From assembly GCF_009834515.1 (NCBI RefSeq), contig NZ_CP019426.1, positions 2,469,501-2,533,500 of the forward strand: a stretch of 64,000 nt of DNA, written 5' to 3'. Positions 9,384 through 17,976 of the stretch are shown here, in pieces. The position numbers and the translations under genes were made by a program. The first letter of the stretch is position 1. Each line of letters opens with the position of its first letter. The notes under the pieces are model-generated. The model saw nothing but the letters and a program-made list of their open reading frames with translations, did not search any database and was not told the origin of the DNA. This DNA comes from Pseudomonas sp. R84 (GTDB lineage Bacteria; Pseudomonadota; Gammaproteobacteria; Pseudomonadales; Pseudomonadaceae).

Positions 9384-10253
9384 TCACTCCTTGACGCTCA
9401 TGTATTCCTTGGCCCAGAGAATGTATTCCTCCGGCTGGGTATAGGTGTGCGTCAACTCGGTAGCGCTCAGGTCGGACGCCTGGGTAAAGATCTGCCGCTG
9501 TTCGCGCAGGCTGTCATACGTCGCTTTGATCGCGGCAAAGTAAGCGCCATGCCCATCAATGGTCACGCGCACACCGAGTTCGGCCAGACGCTTGTCGTCG
9601 CGCAGCGCCGGGTTGCCGTAGGTCACCAGCATCAGCGGTACGGTCAGGTGTTCGGCGATTTGCTCGAGCTGATCGAAATCCTGAATCCCGACCATGCAAA
9701 TACCGTCAGCCCCGGCCGCCTGATACTGGCGAGTGCGGCTGATGATTTCCTGGTTCGGCAGGATGCCGGCGTTGGTACGGGCGATGATCGCCATTTCCGT
9801 ATCAACCCGGGCTTCCAATGCCGCGCGGATCTTGCCGACGCCTTCGGCCACGGTGATCAGGTCGGTGGATTTGCGGCCGAATTGTGCCGGCAGCAAGGTG
9901 TCTTCGATGGTCAGGGCGGCGACCCCGGCGCGTTCCAGTTCGACGATGGTGCGCATCACGTTGAGGGCGTTGCCGTAGCCGTGGTCGGCGTCGGCGATCA
10001 CCGGCAATTGGGCGACGCGGCCGATGCGGGTGGCCTGTTCGGCGAACTCGCTGAGGGTGATCAGGGCAAAGTCCGGGGCACCGAGCACCTGCAACGAGGC
10101 CACGGAACCGCCGAGAATCCCCACTTCAAAACCCAGGTCAGCGGCAATGCGCGCGGACATCGGATCGAACACCGACGCCGTGTGATAGCAGGTGTCGGAA
10201 GCCAGCAGTTGACGGAAGTTACGGCGCAAATCTTGATGGGAAAGCCTGGTCAT
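9384..10253 (-). CDS. Oxaloacetate decarboxylase (PEP mutase/isocitrate lyase superfamily, PA4872-like)
   Basis: This 289-residue cytoplasmic enzyme decarboxylates oxaloacetate to pyruvate using Mg2+. It has the superfamily metal motif with Asp88 (ADADHGYGN), the glutamate loop IEDTLLP, and the diagnostic His235 ([10 protein letters not shown]) that marks the PA4872 oxaloacetate-decarboxylase branch. The ATG at 10253 gives exactly the length of the P. aeruginosa protein; an upstream in-frame start at 10328 would add 25 residues of unlikely sequence. It reads as a single gene, separated by 167 bases from the aruG-type gene. Confidence 0.92.
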   Translation of the reverse strand: MTRLSHQDLRRNFRQLLASDTCYHTASVFDPMSARIAADLGFEVGILGGSVASLQVLGAPDFALITLSEFAEQATRIGRVAQLPVIADADHGYGNALNVMRTIVELERAGVAALTIEDTLLPAQFGRKSTDLITVAEGVGKIRAALEARVDTEMAIIARTNAGILPNQEIISRTRQYQAAGADGICMVGIQDFDQLEQIAEHLTVPLMLVTYGNPALRDDKRLAELGVRVTIDGHGAYFAAIKATYDSLREQRQIFTQASDLSATELTHTYTQPEEYILWAKEYMSVKE

Positions 10254-10420
10254 ACGAGTTCCACCAATACAAAGGAATGGAAAGGCTTGAACAAAGGTGT
10301 CAACGCCGAAGAATGAAAAGGCTATCACGCGAATGGGTCAATGATCATGACGAATTTGCAAGGGACAGGTTGTCGCGGACGCTTTTGCTGAAAGGATTTA
10401 CCTTTTTGCGATGGTGACCG

Positions 10421-11455
10421 TCAGGCCGCCACCGCCTGTTGCTGTTGATTGGGCAGCATCGCCGCGCGCACCGAATTGCCCGGTTGCAGTTGCAGGCGCT
10501 TGGCCGTGAGGCGGTCAATCACCAGGCTGCTGCCGACCCGGCGGGCGCGGGCGACGGTGATGCGGCAGTTTTCCAGACGACGATTGTGAATCAGCCACAA
10601 CGGTGCCTGTTCATCCGGGCTGCCGAGGCTCAAGGTCAGCTCAAGACTTTCGCGCACGGTGCGGATATTGCGCACTGGCGCCTCGATCACCGGGCCGCCG
10701 TCGAAAATGTCAATGTAGCCTTTGTGGGTAAACCCTTCGGCCTGGAGGATTTTCAGTGCCGGCTCGGTATTCGGGTGTGCCTGGCCGATCGCCGCCTGCG
10801 CCTGTTCGGTGAGCATGCAGGTGTACAACGGCTGGCGCGGCATCAGTTCGGCGATGAACGATTTGTTACCCAGCCCGGACAAGTGATCGGCATGGCTGAA
10901 GTCCATTTGAAAGAAATGCCGGCCCAGGCTGTCCCAGAACGGCGAACAACCGTGTTCATCGGCACTGCCGCGCAATTCGGCAATCATCTTCTCGCCGAAC
11001 AGGTGCGGGAATTCGGCAACGAACAGCAGGCGCCCCAGTGACAACAAGCGGCCATTACTGCCGTGACGCTGATCATGGCCGAGAAACAGCGAGCACAGTT
11101 CCGATTGGCCGGTCAGTTCGTTGTTGAGAAACAGCGTCGGGATCTGTCGTTGAATACCCAGGTCCGGCGCCGAACTCACGGTCAACCCGACCCGGTAGTT
11201 GTACCAGGGCTCGCGCAGGCCGACCGCCCCGGCCAATGCGCTGACGCCGACCACGCGCATGTCGTCGTCTTCGAGTACAAAGAGATAGTCCGCGTCGGCC
11301 CGCTCCACCTGTTCGGCGAACGCCCGTTGTGCCCAACGGACCCGGTGGGACAGGCGATCTTCGTTGGCCGGCAGGGTGGTGAACCCCGGGCCGGCCTGTT
11401 GCACCAGCGCCATCAAGGCTGGCAGGTCGCTGACTTTGACCGGGCGGACAATCAT
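10421..11455 (-). CDS. aruG: Arginine/ornithine N-succinyltransferase beta-type subunit (AruG paralogue)
   Basis: This 344-residue member of the AstA/AruG family (GNAT-like fold) is the kind of protein that succinylates the alpha-amino group of arginine or ornithine with succinyl-CoA. Recognisable segments are MIVRPVKVSDLPAL, SPFWDSLGRHFFQMDF and FIAELMPRQPLYTCML. AAGGAG lies 9 bases before the ATG at 11455. It follows aruF in the canonical order, but aruC, aruD, aruB and aruE are absent. Instead it ends an operon with a permease, amidohydrolases and a glutamine-synthetase-like enzyme, so its substrate may be a different basic amine or amino acid. Confidence 0.88.
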   Translation of the reverse strand: MIVRPVKVSDLPALMALVQQAGPGFTTLPANEDRLSHRVRWAQRAFAEQVERADADYLFVLEDDDMRVVGVSALAGAVGLREPWYNYRVGLTVSSAPDLGIQRQIPTLFLNNELTGQSELCSLFLGHDQRHGSNGRLLSLGRLLFVAEFPHLFGEKMIAELRGSADEHGCSPFWDSLGRHFFQMDFSHADHLSGLGNKSFIAELMPRQPLYTCMLTEQAQAAIGQAHPNTEPALKILQAEGFTHKGYIDIFDGGPVIEAPVRNIRTVRESLELTLSLGSPDEQAPLWLIHNRRLENCRITVARARRVGSSLVIDRLTAKRLQLQPGNSVRAAMLPNQQQQAVAA

Positions 11456-11516
11456 GCTGTAACTCCTTCTGCGCGCCTGTTCGGGCACTGTCGTTGACTG
11501 CGCAACCGCGCGGGTT

Positions 11517-12533
11517 TCACAGGGCAATCAGCCGGATCGGGCTGCCATCGGTCACGTTCAGCGCCGCACACATTGCAGGGGTGAGGGGCAGCGGTTGATC
11601 GGTCTGGTAATCGAGTTCGGCCATGATTGCGCGGAAGCCGTGCAGCGCATCGTTGCTCAGCAGATAACGGCCACGGGCATCGATCTGTGGCCGTTGCTGC
11701 ACCGTTGCGGTCTGGCTGCGGGCAATCGAACGGATATTCGACGTGCGCGCATACAGGGTCGGGCCGGCGTCGAACAGGTCGATGTAGCTATTGGTTTCGA
11801 AGCCTTCGCGCTCAAGAATGTCGAACGCTTCCTGACCGTCCGGGTGAATACGACCGATACAATCCTGCGCCGCTTGCGGCAGCATCGGCACGTAGATCGG
11901 GTATTGCGGCATCAGTTCAGCCAGGAACGAGCGGCTCTGCAGGCCGCAAAGACGTTCGGCCTCGGCGTAGGGCAGATCGAAGAAATGTTTGCCCAGCGCA
12001 TCCCAGAACGGTGAATTGCCGGTCTCGTCGCTGTAGCCGACGATTTCGGTAATCACCGCTTCGGCAAAGCGCGGCGCATGGGCAGCGATGAACAACAGGC
12101 GCGCGCGGGACAGCAATTCGGAAAATGGCGTGCGCACCAGCCCGGCGTCGATATGAAAACCGCGCAGCAGCGTGTGATCGTTGAGGTCATGGCACAGCGA
12201 CAGCGCTGGCACGCCGTGTTCGATGTTCAGCTCGCGGGACGCACTGGTGAAGTGGCGGTTGCGCAGGCTGTAGAACGGCTCGTCGAAGCCTGCAGTCGCG
12301 AGAATTTCCGAGCAGCCAACCAGCCGCTGATCGTCCAGATCCTCCAGCACAAAGAAGTAATTCTCCGGGCCGTGGGCTGTCGCTGCGCTGGCGAACGAGG
12401 CACAGGAACCGGCGATTTTCGCGCGCAGGCGCTCGCTGTCGTCCGGCAGGGAGGTCACGCCCACCAGACTGTCGCGGGCCAATTGTTGGAGCTGGGGCAG
12501 GTCAGTCTGCTCGACTGGGCGTAGGACCAGCAT
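11517..12533 (-). CDS. aruF: Arginine/ornithine N-succinyltransferase alpha-type subunit (AruF paralogue)
   Basis: This 338-residue partner of the AruG-type subunit belongs to the same AstA family; the two would form a hetero-oligomeric acyltransferase. Shared motifs include MLVLRPVEQTDLPQL, SPFWDALGKHFFDLPY and FLAELMPQYPIYVPML. AGGAG lies 7 bases before the ATG. It is 61 bases upstream of aruG. The setting, behind a permease and under an RpiR-type regulator, differs from the standard aruCFGDBE operon. The genome may hold that operon elsewhere, which cannot be seen here. Confidence 0.88.
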   Translation of the reverse strand: MLVLRPVEQTDLPQLQQLARDSLVGVTSLPDDSERLRAKIAGSCASFASAATAHGPENYFFVLEDLDDQRLVGCSEILATAGFDEPFYSLRNRHFTSASRELNIEHGVPALSLCHDLNDHTLLRGFHIDAGLVRTPFSELLSRARLLFIAAHAPRFAEAVITEIVGYSDETGNSPFWDALGKHFFDLPYAEAERLCGLQSRSFLAELMPQYPIYVPMLPQAAQDCIGRIHPDGQEAFDILEREGFETNSYIDLFDAGPTLYARTSNIRSIARSQTATVQQRPQIDARGRYLLSNDALHGFRAIMAELDYQTDQPLPLTPAMCAALNVTDGSPIRLIAL

Positions 12534-12651
12534 GGATGTACTCCTGTATCAAAAGGTTCGGCAAAGTCGCCGAACCTGACTATCACTGTCGGTTTCCACG
12601 CGATAAATCGGCGGTCGCCTGATTTGTTGTCAGACGCCGCTCTTTTTCTTG

Positions 12652-14001
12652 TCAGCCGTTGCTCGGGTCGGGCAGCGCGGTGCTGGCGCCGAGCTTGTTA
12701 AGGAAGAACAGGTACACCAGACCCAGAGCAATCCAGATCAGCCCGAGTTTCTGCGCATCGACGCCCATGTTGTACATGATGGCCGCGACGATAATGAAGC
12801 CGATCACCGGGCAGATCAGGTGACGCACGACCTGACCGGACTTTTGCCGACGCCAGTAGTAGTTGATCACTGTCAGGTGCAGCAGCATGAAGCCGCTGAG
12901 CGCGCCGAAGTTGACCAGCGAGGTCAGGGTGTCGACCGAGTTGATGAACAGGTAGCAGATCACCAGCGACAGCACCGCCACCAGATAAATGCTCAGGTAC
13001 GGTGTGTTGTGTTTTGGGTGCACCTTGGCCAGCACTTTCGGCAGCTTGCCGTCGCGCGCCATGCCGAACAGCAGGCGCGAAACAGCGGCTTGCGAGGTGA
13101 TGGCCACGGCCACGCCCCAGGCCAGCGCCGTCGCAACAGCGGTCAGGGTCGCCAGCCAGCTGCCGGCGGCGATTTCGGCGATTTCATAGAACGCAGTGTC
13201 AGCGGATTTGAAGCCCATGCCGGCTGCCAGATCGGTGGCGATCCAGGTTTGTGCGACGAAAATCACGCCCATGACCACCAGGGTTATCAACGCGGCTTTG
13301 CCGACGCTCTTGCCCGGATCGCCTTTGATTTCTTCGGCCAGCGTCGAAATCGCATCGAAGCCGAGGAACGACAGCACCGCAATCGACACCGCTTGCATCA
13401 GTAGGGCGAAGTTGAAGGTTTCCGCGTGATACAGCGGCGCCAGGGTCAGCTCGCCGTTACCGCCACCGTTGTGCAAGGCATTCCAGGCGTAGAACAGGAA
13501 GATGCCGAGTACTACCAGTTGCGCCAGAAGGAAGATGATGTTCATCCGCGCGGTGAAAGTGATGCCGCGCAGGTTGACGAAGGTCGCGCTGACCAGAAAC
13601 GCCAGAATGAAGCCGACTTTCGGAATGTCCGGGTACAAATGGTTGAGCGCCATCGCCGCGTAAACGTAGAGCAGCGGCGGAATCAGCAGGTAATCGAGCA
13701 GCATCAGCCAACCGGCGATGAAGCCGACGTGTTGATTGAGGCCGCGTTGCGCGTAGGAATACACCGAGCCGGCAATCGGAAAAGCCTTGGCCATGCTGCC
13801 GTAGCTCAGCGCGGTGAACAGCATCGCCACCATGCCGATGATGTACGCCAGCGGCACCATCCCCGGGGCCTCGGCGTTGACGTAGCCATACACACCGAAC
13901 GGGGCGATGGGGATCATGAAGATCATCCCGTACACCACCAGGTCGGTCAGCGTCAGGCTACGTTTCAACTCTTGCTTGTAGCCGAATTCTTCAATTTCCA
14001 T
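12652..14001 (-). CDS. APC-family amino acid/polyamine permease (PuuP-like)
   Basis: This 449-residue inner-membrane transporter has about 12 hydrophobic segments. The N-terminus (LKRSLTLTDLVVYGMIFMIP) and SYGSMAKAFPIAGSVYSYAQ are typical of the APC superfamily and of the putrescine importer PuuP branch. The ATG at 14001 follows AAGGAGTT; an in-frame TTG nine bases earlier is too close to that site. It belongs to the minus-strand operon from 17648 to 10421, whose other products handle amines or amino acids, so it probably imports the pathway substrate. Confidence 0.88.
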   Translation of the reverse strand: MEIEEFGYKQELKRSLTLTDLVVYGMIFMIPIAPFGVYGYVNAEAPGMVPLAYIIGMVAMLFTALSYGSMAKAFPIAGSVYSYAQRGLNQHVGFIAGWLMLLDYLLIPPLLYVYAAMALNHLYPDIPKVGFILAFLVSATFVNLRGITFTARMNIIFLLAQLVVLGIFLFYAWNALHNGGGNGELTLAPLYHAETFNFALLMQAVSIAVLSFLGFDAISTLAEEIKGDPGKSVGKAALITLVVMGVIFVAQTWIATDLAAGMGFKSADTAFYEIAEIAAGSWLATLTAVATALAWGVAVAITSQAAVSRLLFGMARDGKLPKVLAKVHPKHNTPYLSIYLVAVLSLVICYLFINSVDTLTSLVNFGALSGFMLLHLTVINYYWRRQKSGQVVRHLICPVIGFIIVAAIMYNMGVDAQKLGLIWIALGLVYLFFLNKLGASTALPDPSNG

Positions 14002-14082
14002 GAAGCGCAACTCCTTGTCAGCCAGTCGGTCGTTTTAGTTGTTATCGGTCCATCGTTTACAGCATCAGCCGTCTTTTATTCA

Positions 14083-14835
14083 TTACAGCAATGGCGCGAG
14101 GTATCCGGCCCAGCGCGATACGGCTTCGGGGCTGCGCAGCAAGTCGTTGCGCACCTCGATCAGCACCGAGTCGAGGCCACGGGCATCGCCGTGTACCGGC
14201 ACGGTCATGTCGCCCAGCGGATCAATCTTGTAGGGCTGGTTGCCGGCCACTTTCAGCGGATGTTCGCCGAGGCCATCGAGCAAACGTTGCGCGTAAGCCT
14301 TGGCCTGACCGAACAGCACGCCGACCTCCAGCGGACGCGGCTGGCCGTAATACACCGGGGTGAAACTGTGAATCCCCACCACACGAACTGCTTGGCCTTT
14401 AGCAACACGTTCGTCGATCAACGTTTGCAAGCGCGCGTGAAACGGTTTGAACAGGATCTGACGTCGGTATTCGCGGGTGGCTTCGTCCAGCTCGCGGTTG
14501 CCCGGCACCTGATAAATCTCGCTCTGCGCCGGAATGCTGTCCGGGGCGTGGCGTGGCCGGTTCAGATCTATCAGCAGGCGCGAATAATTGGCGCTCAACA
14601 GGGTTGCGCCGAGCATCTTCGATAGTTGCTCGGCCAGTTGCAGCGCGCCAATGTCCCAAGCGATGTGTTCAGCAGCGGCGGCGGCGTCCAGGCCCAGATT
14701 GTTCAGGGTTTCGGGGATGTAGCGGCTGGCGTGTTCGCACACCAGAATCAACGGGTGCGTCGAGTCTTCGCGGCTCAGGTTATAGGCCGGTCGGGTGTAC
14801 AACCCCAGCTCGGCGGATTCAGTACAGGCGTGCAT
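14083..14835 (-). CDS. N-formylglutamate amidohydrolase family protein
   Basis: This ~250-residue protein of the FGase family is related to HutG2-type N-formylglutamate deformylases, zinc amidohydrolases. Features include LILVCEHASRYIPETL (Glu and His of the likely metal site), RLLIDLNRP, VGIHSFTPVY and LIEVRNDLL. Its 5' end overlaps the stop of the upstream synthetase gene by about 17 bases, so the two are probably translated together. The start is uncertain: the ATG at 14835 is preferred over a GTG at 14844, and neither has a strong binding site. In this operon it may cleave an N-acyl or gamma-glutamyl intermediate; that is inference. Confidence 0.82.
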   Translation of the reverse strand: MHACTESAELGLYTRPAYNLSREDSTHPLILVCEHASRYIPETLNNLGLDAAAAAEHIAWDIGALQLAEQLSKMLGATLLSANYSRLLIDLNRPRHAPDSIPAQSEIYQVPGNRELDEATREYRRQILFKPFHARLQTLIDERVAKGQAVRVVGIHSFTPVYYGQPRPLEVGVLFGQAKAYAQRLLDGLGEHPLKVAGNQPYKIDPLGDMTVPVHGDARGLDSVLIEVRNDLLRSPEAVSRWAGYLAPLL

Positions 14836-16150
14836 AGTGCTCACACAAGTCAGCGGGCGAGAGCTGTTCCGTCAGCGCCAGTTCCTCGGTTTTCAGGGCG
14901 TAATAGGTGTCGAGCAGCGGCTTGGGCAGCCATTCGGTGAAGGCGCCACTGTTGCGCAGGCAATCCAGCGCCTGGGCCAGCGAGGCGGGCAGGGCGACGA
15001 TGCCCCGGGCCTGGCGTTGCTCGTCGTTGAGTGAATCGGGAATTTCGTTGGTGATCGCGTTCAGCGCCAGGCGCTGTTCGATGCCCAGCCGTCCGGCGAT
15101 CAACAGGGCGGCCATCGCCAGATGCGGCGAGGCGGTGGCGTCCATGGCGCGGAATTCGAGGTTGAACTGGTTGGCCACGGACTTGCCGCCGAGGGTCACG
15201 GTCGGGCAGATGCGCAGCGCCGCCTCGCGGTTCTGTTGGCCCAGACACGCGTAGGAAGCGCTCCAGTGATGCGGCTGCAAGCGCTCGTACGACACCGGCG
15301 TCGGCGCGGTGAAGGCACAGAGTGCCGGCAAGTAATGCAGGATTCCCGCCGCCCAATGCTGACCGAGGCTCGACAGACCATTGCTGGTGCCTGCGTCGTA
15401 GAGCATCGGCACACCGGCCAGATCGAGCAGGCTGACGTGCAGGTGTACGCCGTTGCACACCGCGTCGGCGGCGGTTTTCGGCGCAAAGCTCAAGTCCAGG
15501 CCCATTTGCCGGGCGATCTCGCGGCTGATCTCACGCACATTGACGGCGCGATCCGCCGCCGCCACGCCGAGCGTCGGGCGGCAGGTGATTTCGTATTGGT
15601 GCTTGCCGTATTCGGGCAGAAACATTTCCGGCTCGACACCGCCGGCGCGCAGGGCGCTGAGCAGCCAGCCGCCGAACTCGGCGCCCTGACGCTGAGCTTC
15701 GAGGGAAAATGCCAGATGCTCGGCGAAACCGGCGTGCAGGTTGAATTCGTGTTCGAACGCGGCGTTGACCTGCAAGCCCAACCCATCGCGATATCGCTCG
15801 ATTTCCTCGCACAACAGCGTGCGCGGGCAGGCGCCCCAAGGGCGGCCATCGGTTTCGCGGATATCGCCGTGGATGAAATCCAGCGCCGGCGCGTTGACGT
15901 CCGGGCCGTTGCTGACGGTGACGCGGCTGCTCAGATCGGGAATCAGCCGCAAATCGCCATAGGCGCCCCACGGATTGGTTGAAGCAATGATGTCCTGCGG
16001 CGTCAACGCGCTGTTGGCCGGCACCCAGCCGCAACCGGCGGCCTGATAATGCTCCAGCTCATCGGTGGGAAACGAGCGGCCACGGGTGATGCCGATCAGG
16101 TCGGTGGTGACCAGAGTGGTCATCGGCAGCGGCGTCAGGCGGGCGCTCAT
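14819..16150 (-). CDS. Glutamine-synthetase-like gamma-glutamyl ligase (PuuA/polyamine type)
   Basis: This 443-residue glutamine synthetase superfamily member has the catalytic-domain motifs AAFEHEFNL (metal-binding glutamates), NGVHLHVSL and NLEFRAMDATASPHLAMAAL. It is similar in length to PuuA and other gamma-glutamylpolyamine synthetases, and it lacks the tyrosine adenylylation region expected of housekeeping GlnA. These enzymes join glutamate to an amine at the cost of ATP, in the cytoplasm. Its start overlaps the stop of the upstream isochorismatase-like gene by 4 bases. The neighbours suggest an amine catabolic route, but the exact amine is unknown. Confidence 0.86.
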   Translation of the reverse strand: MSARLTPLPMTTLVTTDLIGITRGRSFPTDELEHYQAAGCGWVPANSALTPQDIIASTNPWGAYGDLRLIPDLSSRVTVSNGPDVNAPALDFIHGDIRETDGRPWGACPRTLLCEEIERYRDGLGLQVNAAFEHEFNLHAGFAEHLAFSLEAQRQGAEFGGWLLSALRAGGVEPEMFLPEYGKHQYEITCRPTLGVAAADRAVNVREISREIARQMGLDLSFAPKTAADAVCNGVHLHVSLLDLAGVPMLYDAGTSNGLSSLGQHWAAGILHYLPALCAFTAPTPVSYERLQPHHWSASYACLGQQNREAALRICPTVTLGGKSVANQFNLEFRAMDATASPHLAMAALLIAGRLGIEQRLALNAITNEIPDSLNDEQRQARGIVALPASLAQALDCLRNSGAFTEWLPKPLLDTYYALKTEELALTEQLSPADLCEHYARLY

Positions 16151-16791
16151 GGCCGCATCTCCTGCAGGCGAGCGAGCACGGTGTCGGTGTCGGTGATCCA
16201 GCAGTAACCCTTGATCGCATTCAGGCAGGCGTGATGGCGTTCGGCGCTATAGGTGGCGCAGGCATCTTCGACCAGCGTGACCAGATAGCCGCGATCAGCA
16301 GCGTCGCGCACGGCCATATCCACACATTGGTCGGTGACGATGCCGGCGATAATCAGATGACGGGTTTCCAGGTTGCGCAGCACGTAGTCGATGTTGGTCG
16401 AGTTGAACACCCCGGACGAGGTCTTCGGCAGGACGATTTCGTTTTCCACCGGGGTCAGGTCTTCAATGATCCTGGCCTGCACGCTGCCTTTGGGCAGGTG
16501 CATGTCCGAGAGCTTGTGATCGAGCGAGCGGTCGCGGCCATCGGCGGTAAGGCTTTCGATAATGGTGTGCAGTACATTCTGCCGCGCCTCGCGAAAGGCA
16601 CTGAGCAAACGACGTTGGTTGGGCACCACCTGCATGTGCGCGCGGGTCAGGAAGTACTCGGCGTCAGGCCCGTTGAGGTGCGCGTCGAACTGCGGTTCGA
16701 GCCAGGCACGCTGCATGTCCACCAGCAACAGCGCGGTGTGATCGGTGACAAACGGCAAGTCCCGCGGCGAGCGGTGGGGAAGGCTGAACAT
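16147..16791 (-). CDS. Isochorismatase-family cysteine hydrolase
   Basis: This 214-residue cysteine hydrolase of the isochorismatase/nicotinamidase fold has the triad Asp25 (LLLVDMQ), Lys123 (LPKTSSGVF) and Cys156 (GIVTDQCVDMAVRD), with the expected non-proline cis-peptide region before the cysteine. Members hydrolyse amides or vinyl ethers. The gene begins 2 bases after the regulator stop and ends with a 4-base overlap into the ligase gene, so it is the second gene of the operon. An amide-cleaving role in the same amine pathway is likely. GGAGG lies about 10 bases before the ATG. Confidence 0.87.
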   Translation of the reverse strand: MFSLPHRSPRDLPFVTDHTALLLVDMQRAWLEPQFDAHLNGPDAEYFLTRAHMQVVPNQRRLLSAFREARQNVLHTIIESLTADGRDRSLDHKLSDMHLPKGSVQARIIEDLTPVENEIVLPKTSSGVFNSTNIDYVLRNLETRHLIIAGIVTDQCVDMAVRDAADRGYLVTLVEDACATYSAERHHACLNAIKGYCWITDTDTVLARLQEMRP

Positions 16792-16793
16792 CC

Positions 16794-17648
16794 TTATTTA
16801 TCCTCCAGCAGGTGGGTGTTGAAGTCATTGCGCAGGGCATCGATGCCTTCCAGGCGATCGGCGAGGTTTTCGGTGCGCAAGGTCAGGCAGGCAATCAGTG
16901 CTTCGACCTGCGCCAGCGCCGGCACCATGGTGTCGAACGGCGAGGCCGATTCCACCGGGGCGCTGATGATCAGGTCGGCCAGTTCCCGCAGCGGTGAGGC
17001 GTAGATGTCGGTGAACAGCACCACGCGTGCGTTATTGTTTTTCGCCGCACTGGCGACCCGCAGGGCCTGAGTCTGATAGCGGCGATAGTCGAACAGCAGC
17101 ACCACGTCCTGACGTTGCAGATCGAACAGGCGATCAGGCAGTTGCGCGTTGTCTTCCAAAGCGAAGCAACCGGAGCGCAGCAGGCGCAAGTGATTGAGCA
17201 GATAAGTGGCCATCAGGCTGCTGAAGCGCCCGCCAAAGCAGTACACCTGATGCCGGGCATCGAGCAGCCAGTCGGTGAGAATGCGCACGTCTTCGGGTTG
17301 GGTCAGCGATTGGGTTTCGACCAGCAGGCGATGGCTGTCGCCCAGATAGTGGCTCCAGGCGTCGTCCTTGTGCTGATGGGCGCGCGGTTGCAACAGCGTG
17401 CGCGGCGAGCGCAGGCGATGGTCCATGTCACTGAGCAGGGCATCCTGGAATTCGGCATAACCACCGAAACCGAGTTTTTTCACCAGCCGCACAATAGTCG
17501 GATCGCTGACCCCGGCATGTTCGGCCAGACGCGCCATCGGCCCCAGACCGTTGCGTGGGTACTGATCAAGCAAGGCGCGAACGACTTTGCGCTCCGACGG
17601 CGTAAGATCCAGGCCGGGATCGGTGATCAGGTCTCTGAGAGGGGGCAT
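16794..17648 (-). CDS. MurR/RpiR-family transcriptional regulator
   Basis: This 284-residue regulator has an N-terminal RpiR-type helix-turn-helix (about residues 15-80: LTPSERKVVRALL, then LAEHAGVSDPTIVRLVKKLGF) and a C-terminal SIS domain (about 120-260) that would bind a pathway metabolite. The ATG at 17648 has AGGAG 7 bases upstream; an upstream ATG at 17693 adds 15 residues but has no binding site. It is the first gene of the operon running to aruG. The promoter just upstream carries a perfect palindrome in its spacer, which implies autoregulation and control of the whole operon. Confidence 0.9.
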   Translation of the reverse strand: MPPLRDLITDPGLDLTPSERKVVRALLDQYPRNGLGPMARLAEHAGVSDPTIVRLVKKLGFGGYAEFQDALLSDMDHRLRSPRTLLQPRAHQHKDDAWSHYLGDSHRLLVETQSLTQPEDVRILTDWLLDARHQVYCFGGRFSSLMATYLLNHLRLLRSGCFALEDNAQLPDRLFDLQRQDVVLLFDYRRYQTQALRVASAAKNNNARVVLFTDIYASPLRELADLIISAPVESASPFDTMVPALAQVEALIACLTLRTENLADRLEGIDALRNDFNTHLLEDK

Positions 17649-17701
17649 CCGGGCTCCTGCTGGATGAGGTGTTGAATTCGCTTCAAAATCCATTAAAACA
17701 G

Positions 17702-17729
17702 TATTTATGTAACTAACGTTACATGTCTA
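17702..17729 (-). promoter_or_regulatory. Promoter with a palindromic operator in the spacer, upstream of the RpiR-type gene
   Basis: A perfect inverted repeat ATGTAAC-N4-GTTACAT lies at 17707-17724. On the minus strand it falls between a candidate -35 (TAGACA, 17729-17724) and a candidate -10 (TAAATA, 17707-17702) with a 16-base spacer. RpiR-family regulators commonly bind TGTAA-TTACA palindromes. The remainder of the 328-base gap 17649-17976 shows no gene. Confidence 0.65.
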
Positions 17730-17976
17730 GTGAATTTTTTTGCATGTTGAAAGGCCTGCAAAATGGGCCAAGATGCCCGTTTAACAAGGGCTACACCGAA
17801 TTCGACTGATTTTGTAGTCCATCGCCCATAACCGTGTCAGACATTGCCGTATTTCTGCCTTTGTCCGCTGTTGCCGGGGAGAACAAACAGTCCCGCAGCC
17901 CTCCGTTTACGGCACAATTGCCGACAGAACGGCTTTGTGTCGTTGATTTACATGAAGGCCTTCCGGAGCGATCCCT

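Noticed and set aside
17830..17976. Cobalamin riboswitch upstream of the phosphatase-cobF pair
   Set aside because: No B12-box-like sequence or the expected conserved core could be found by eye.
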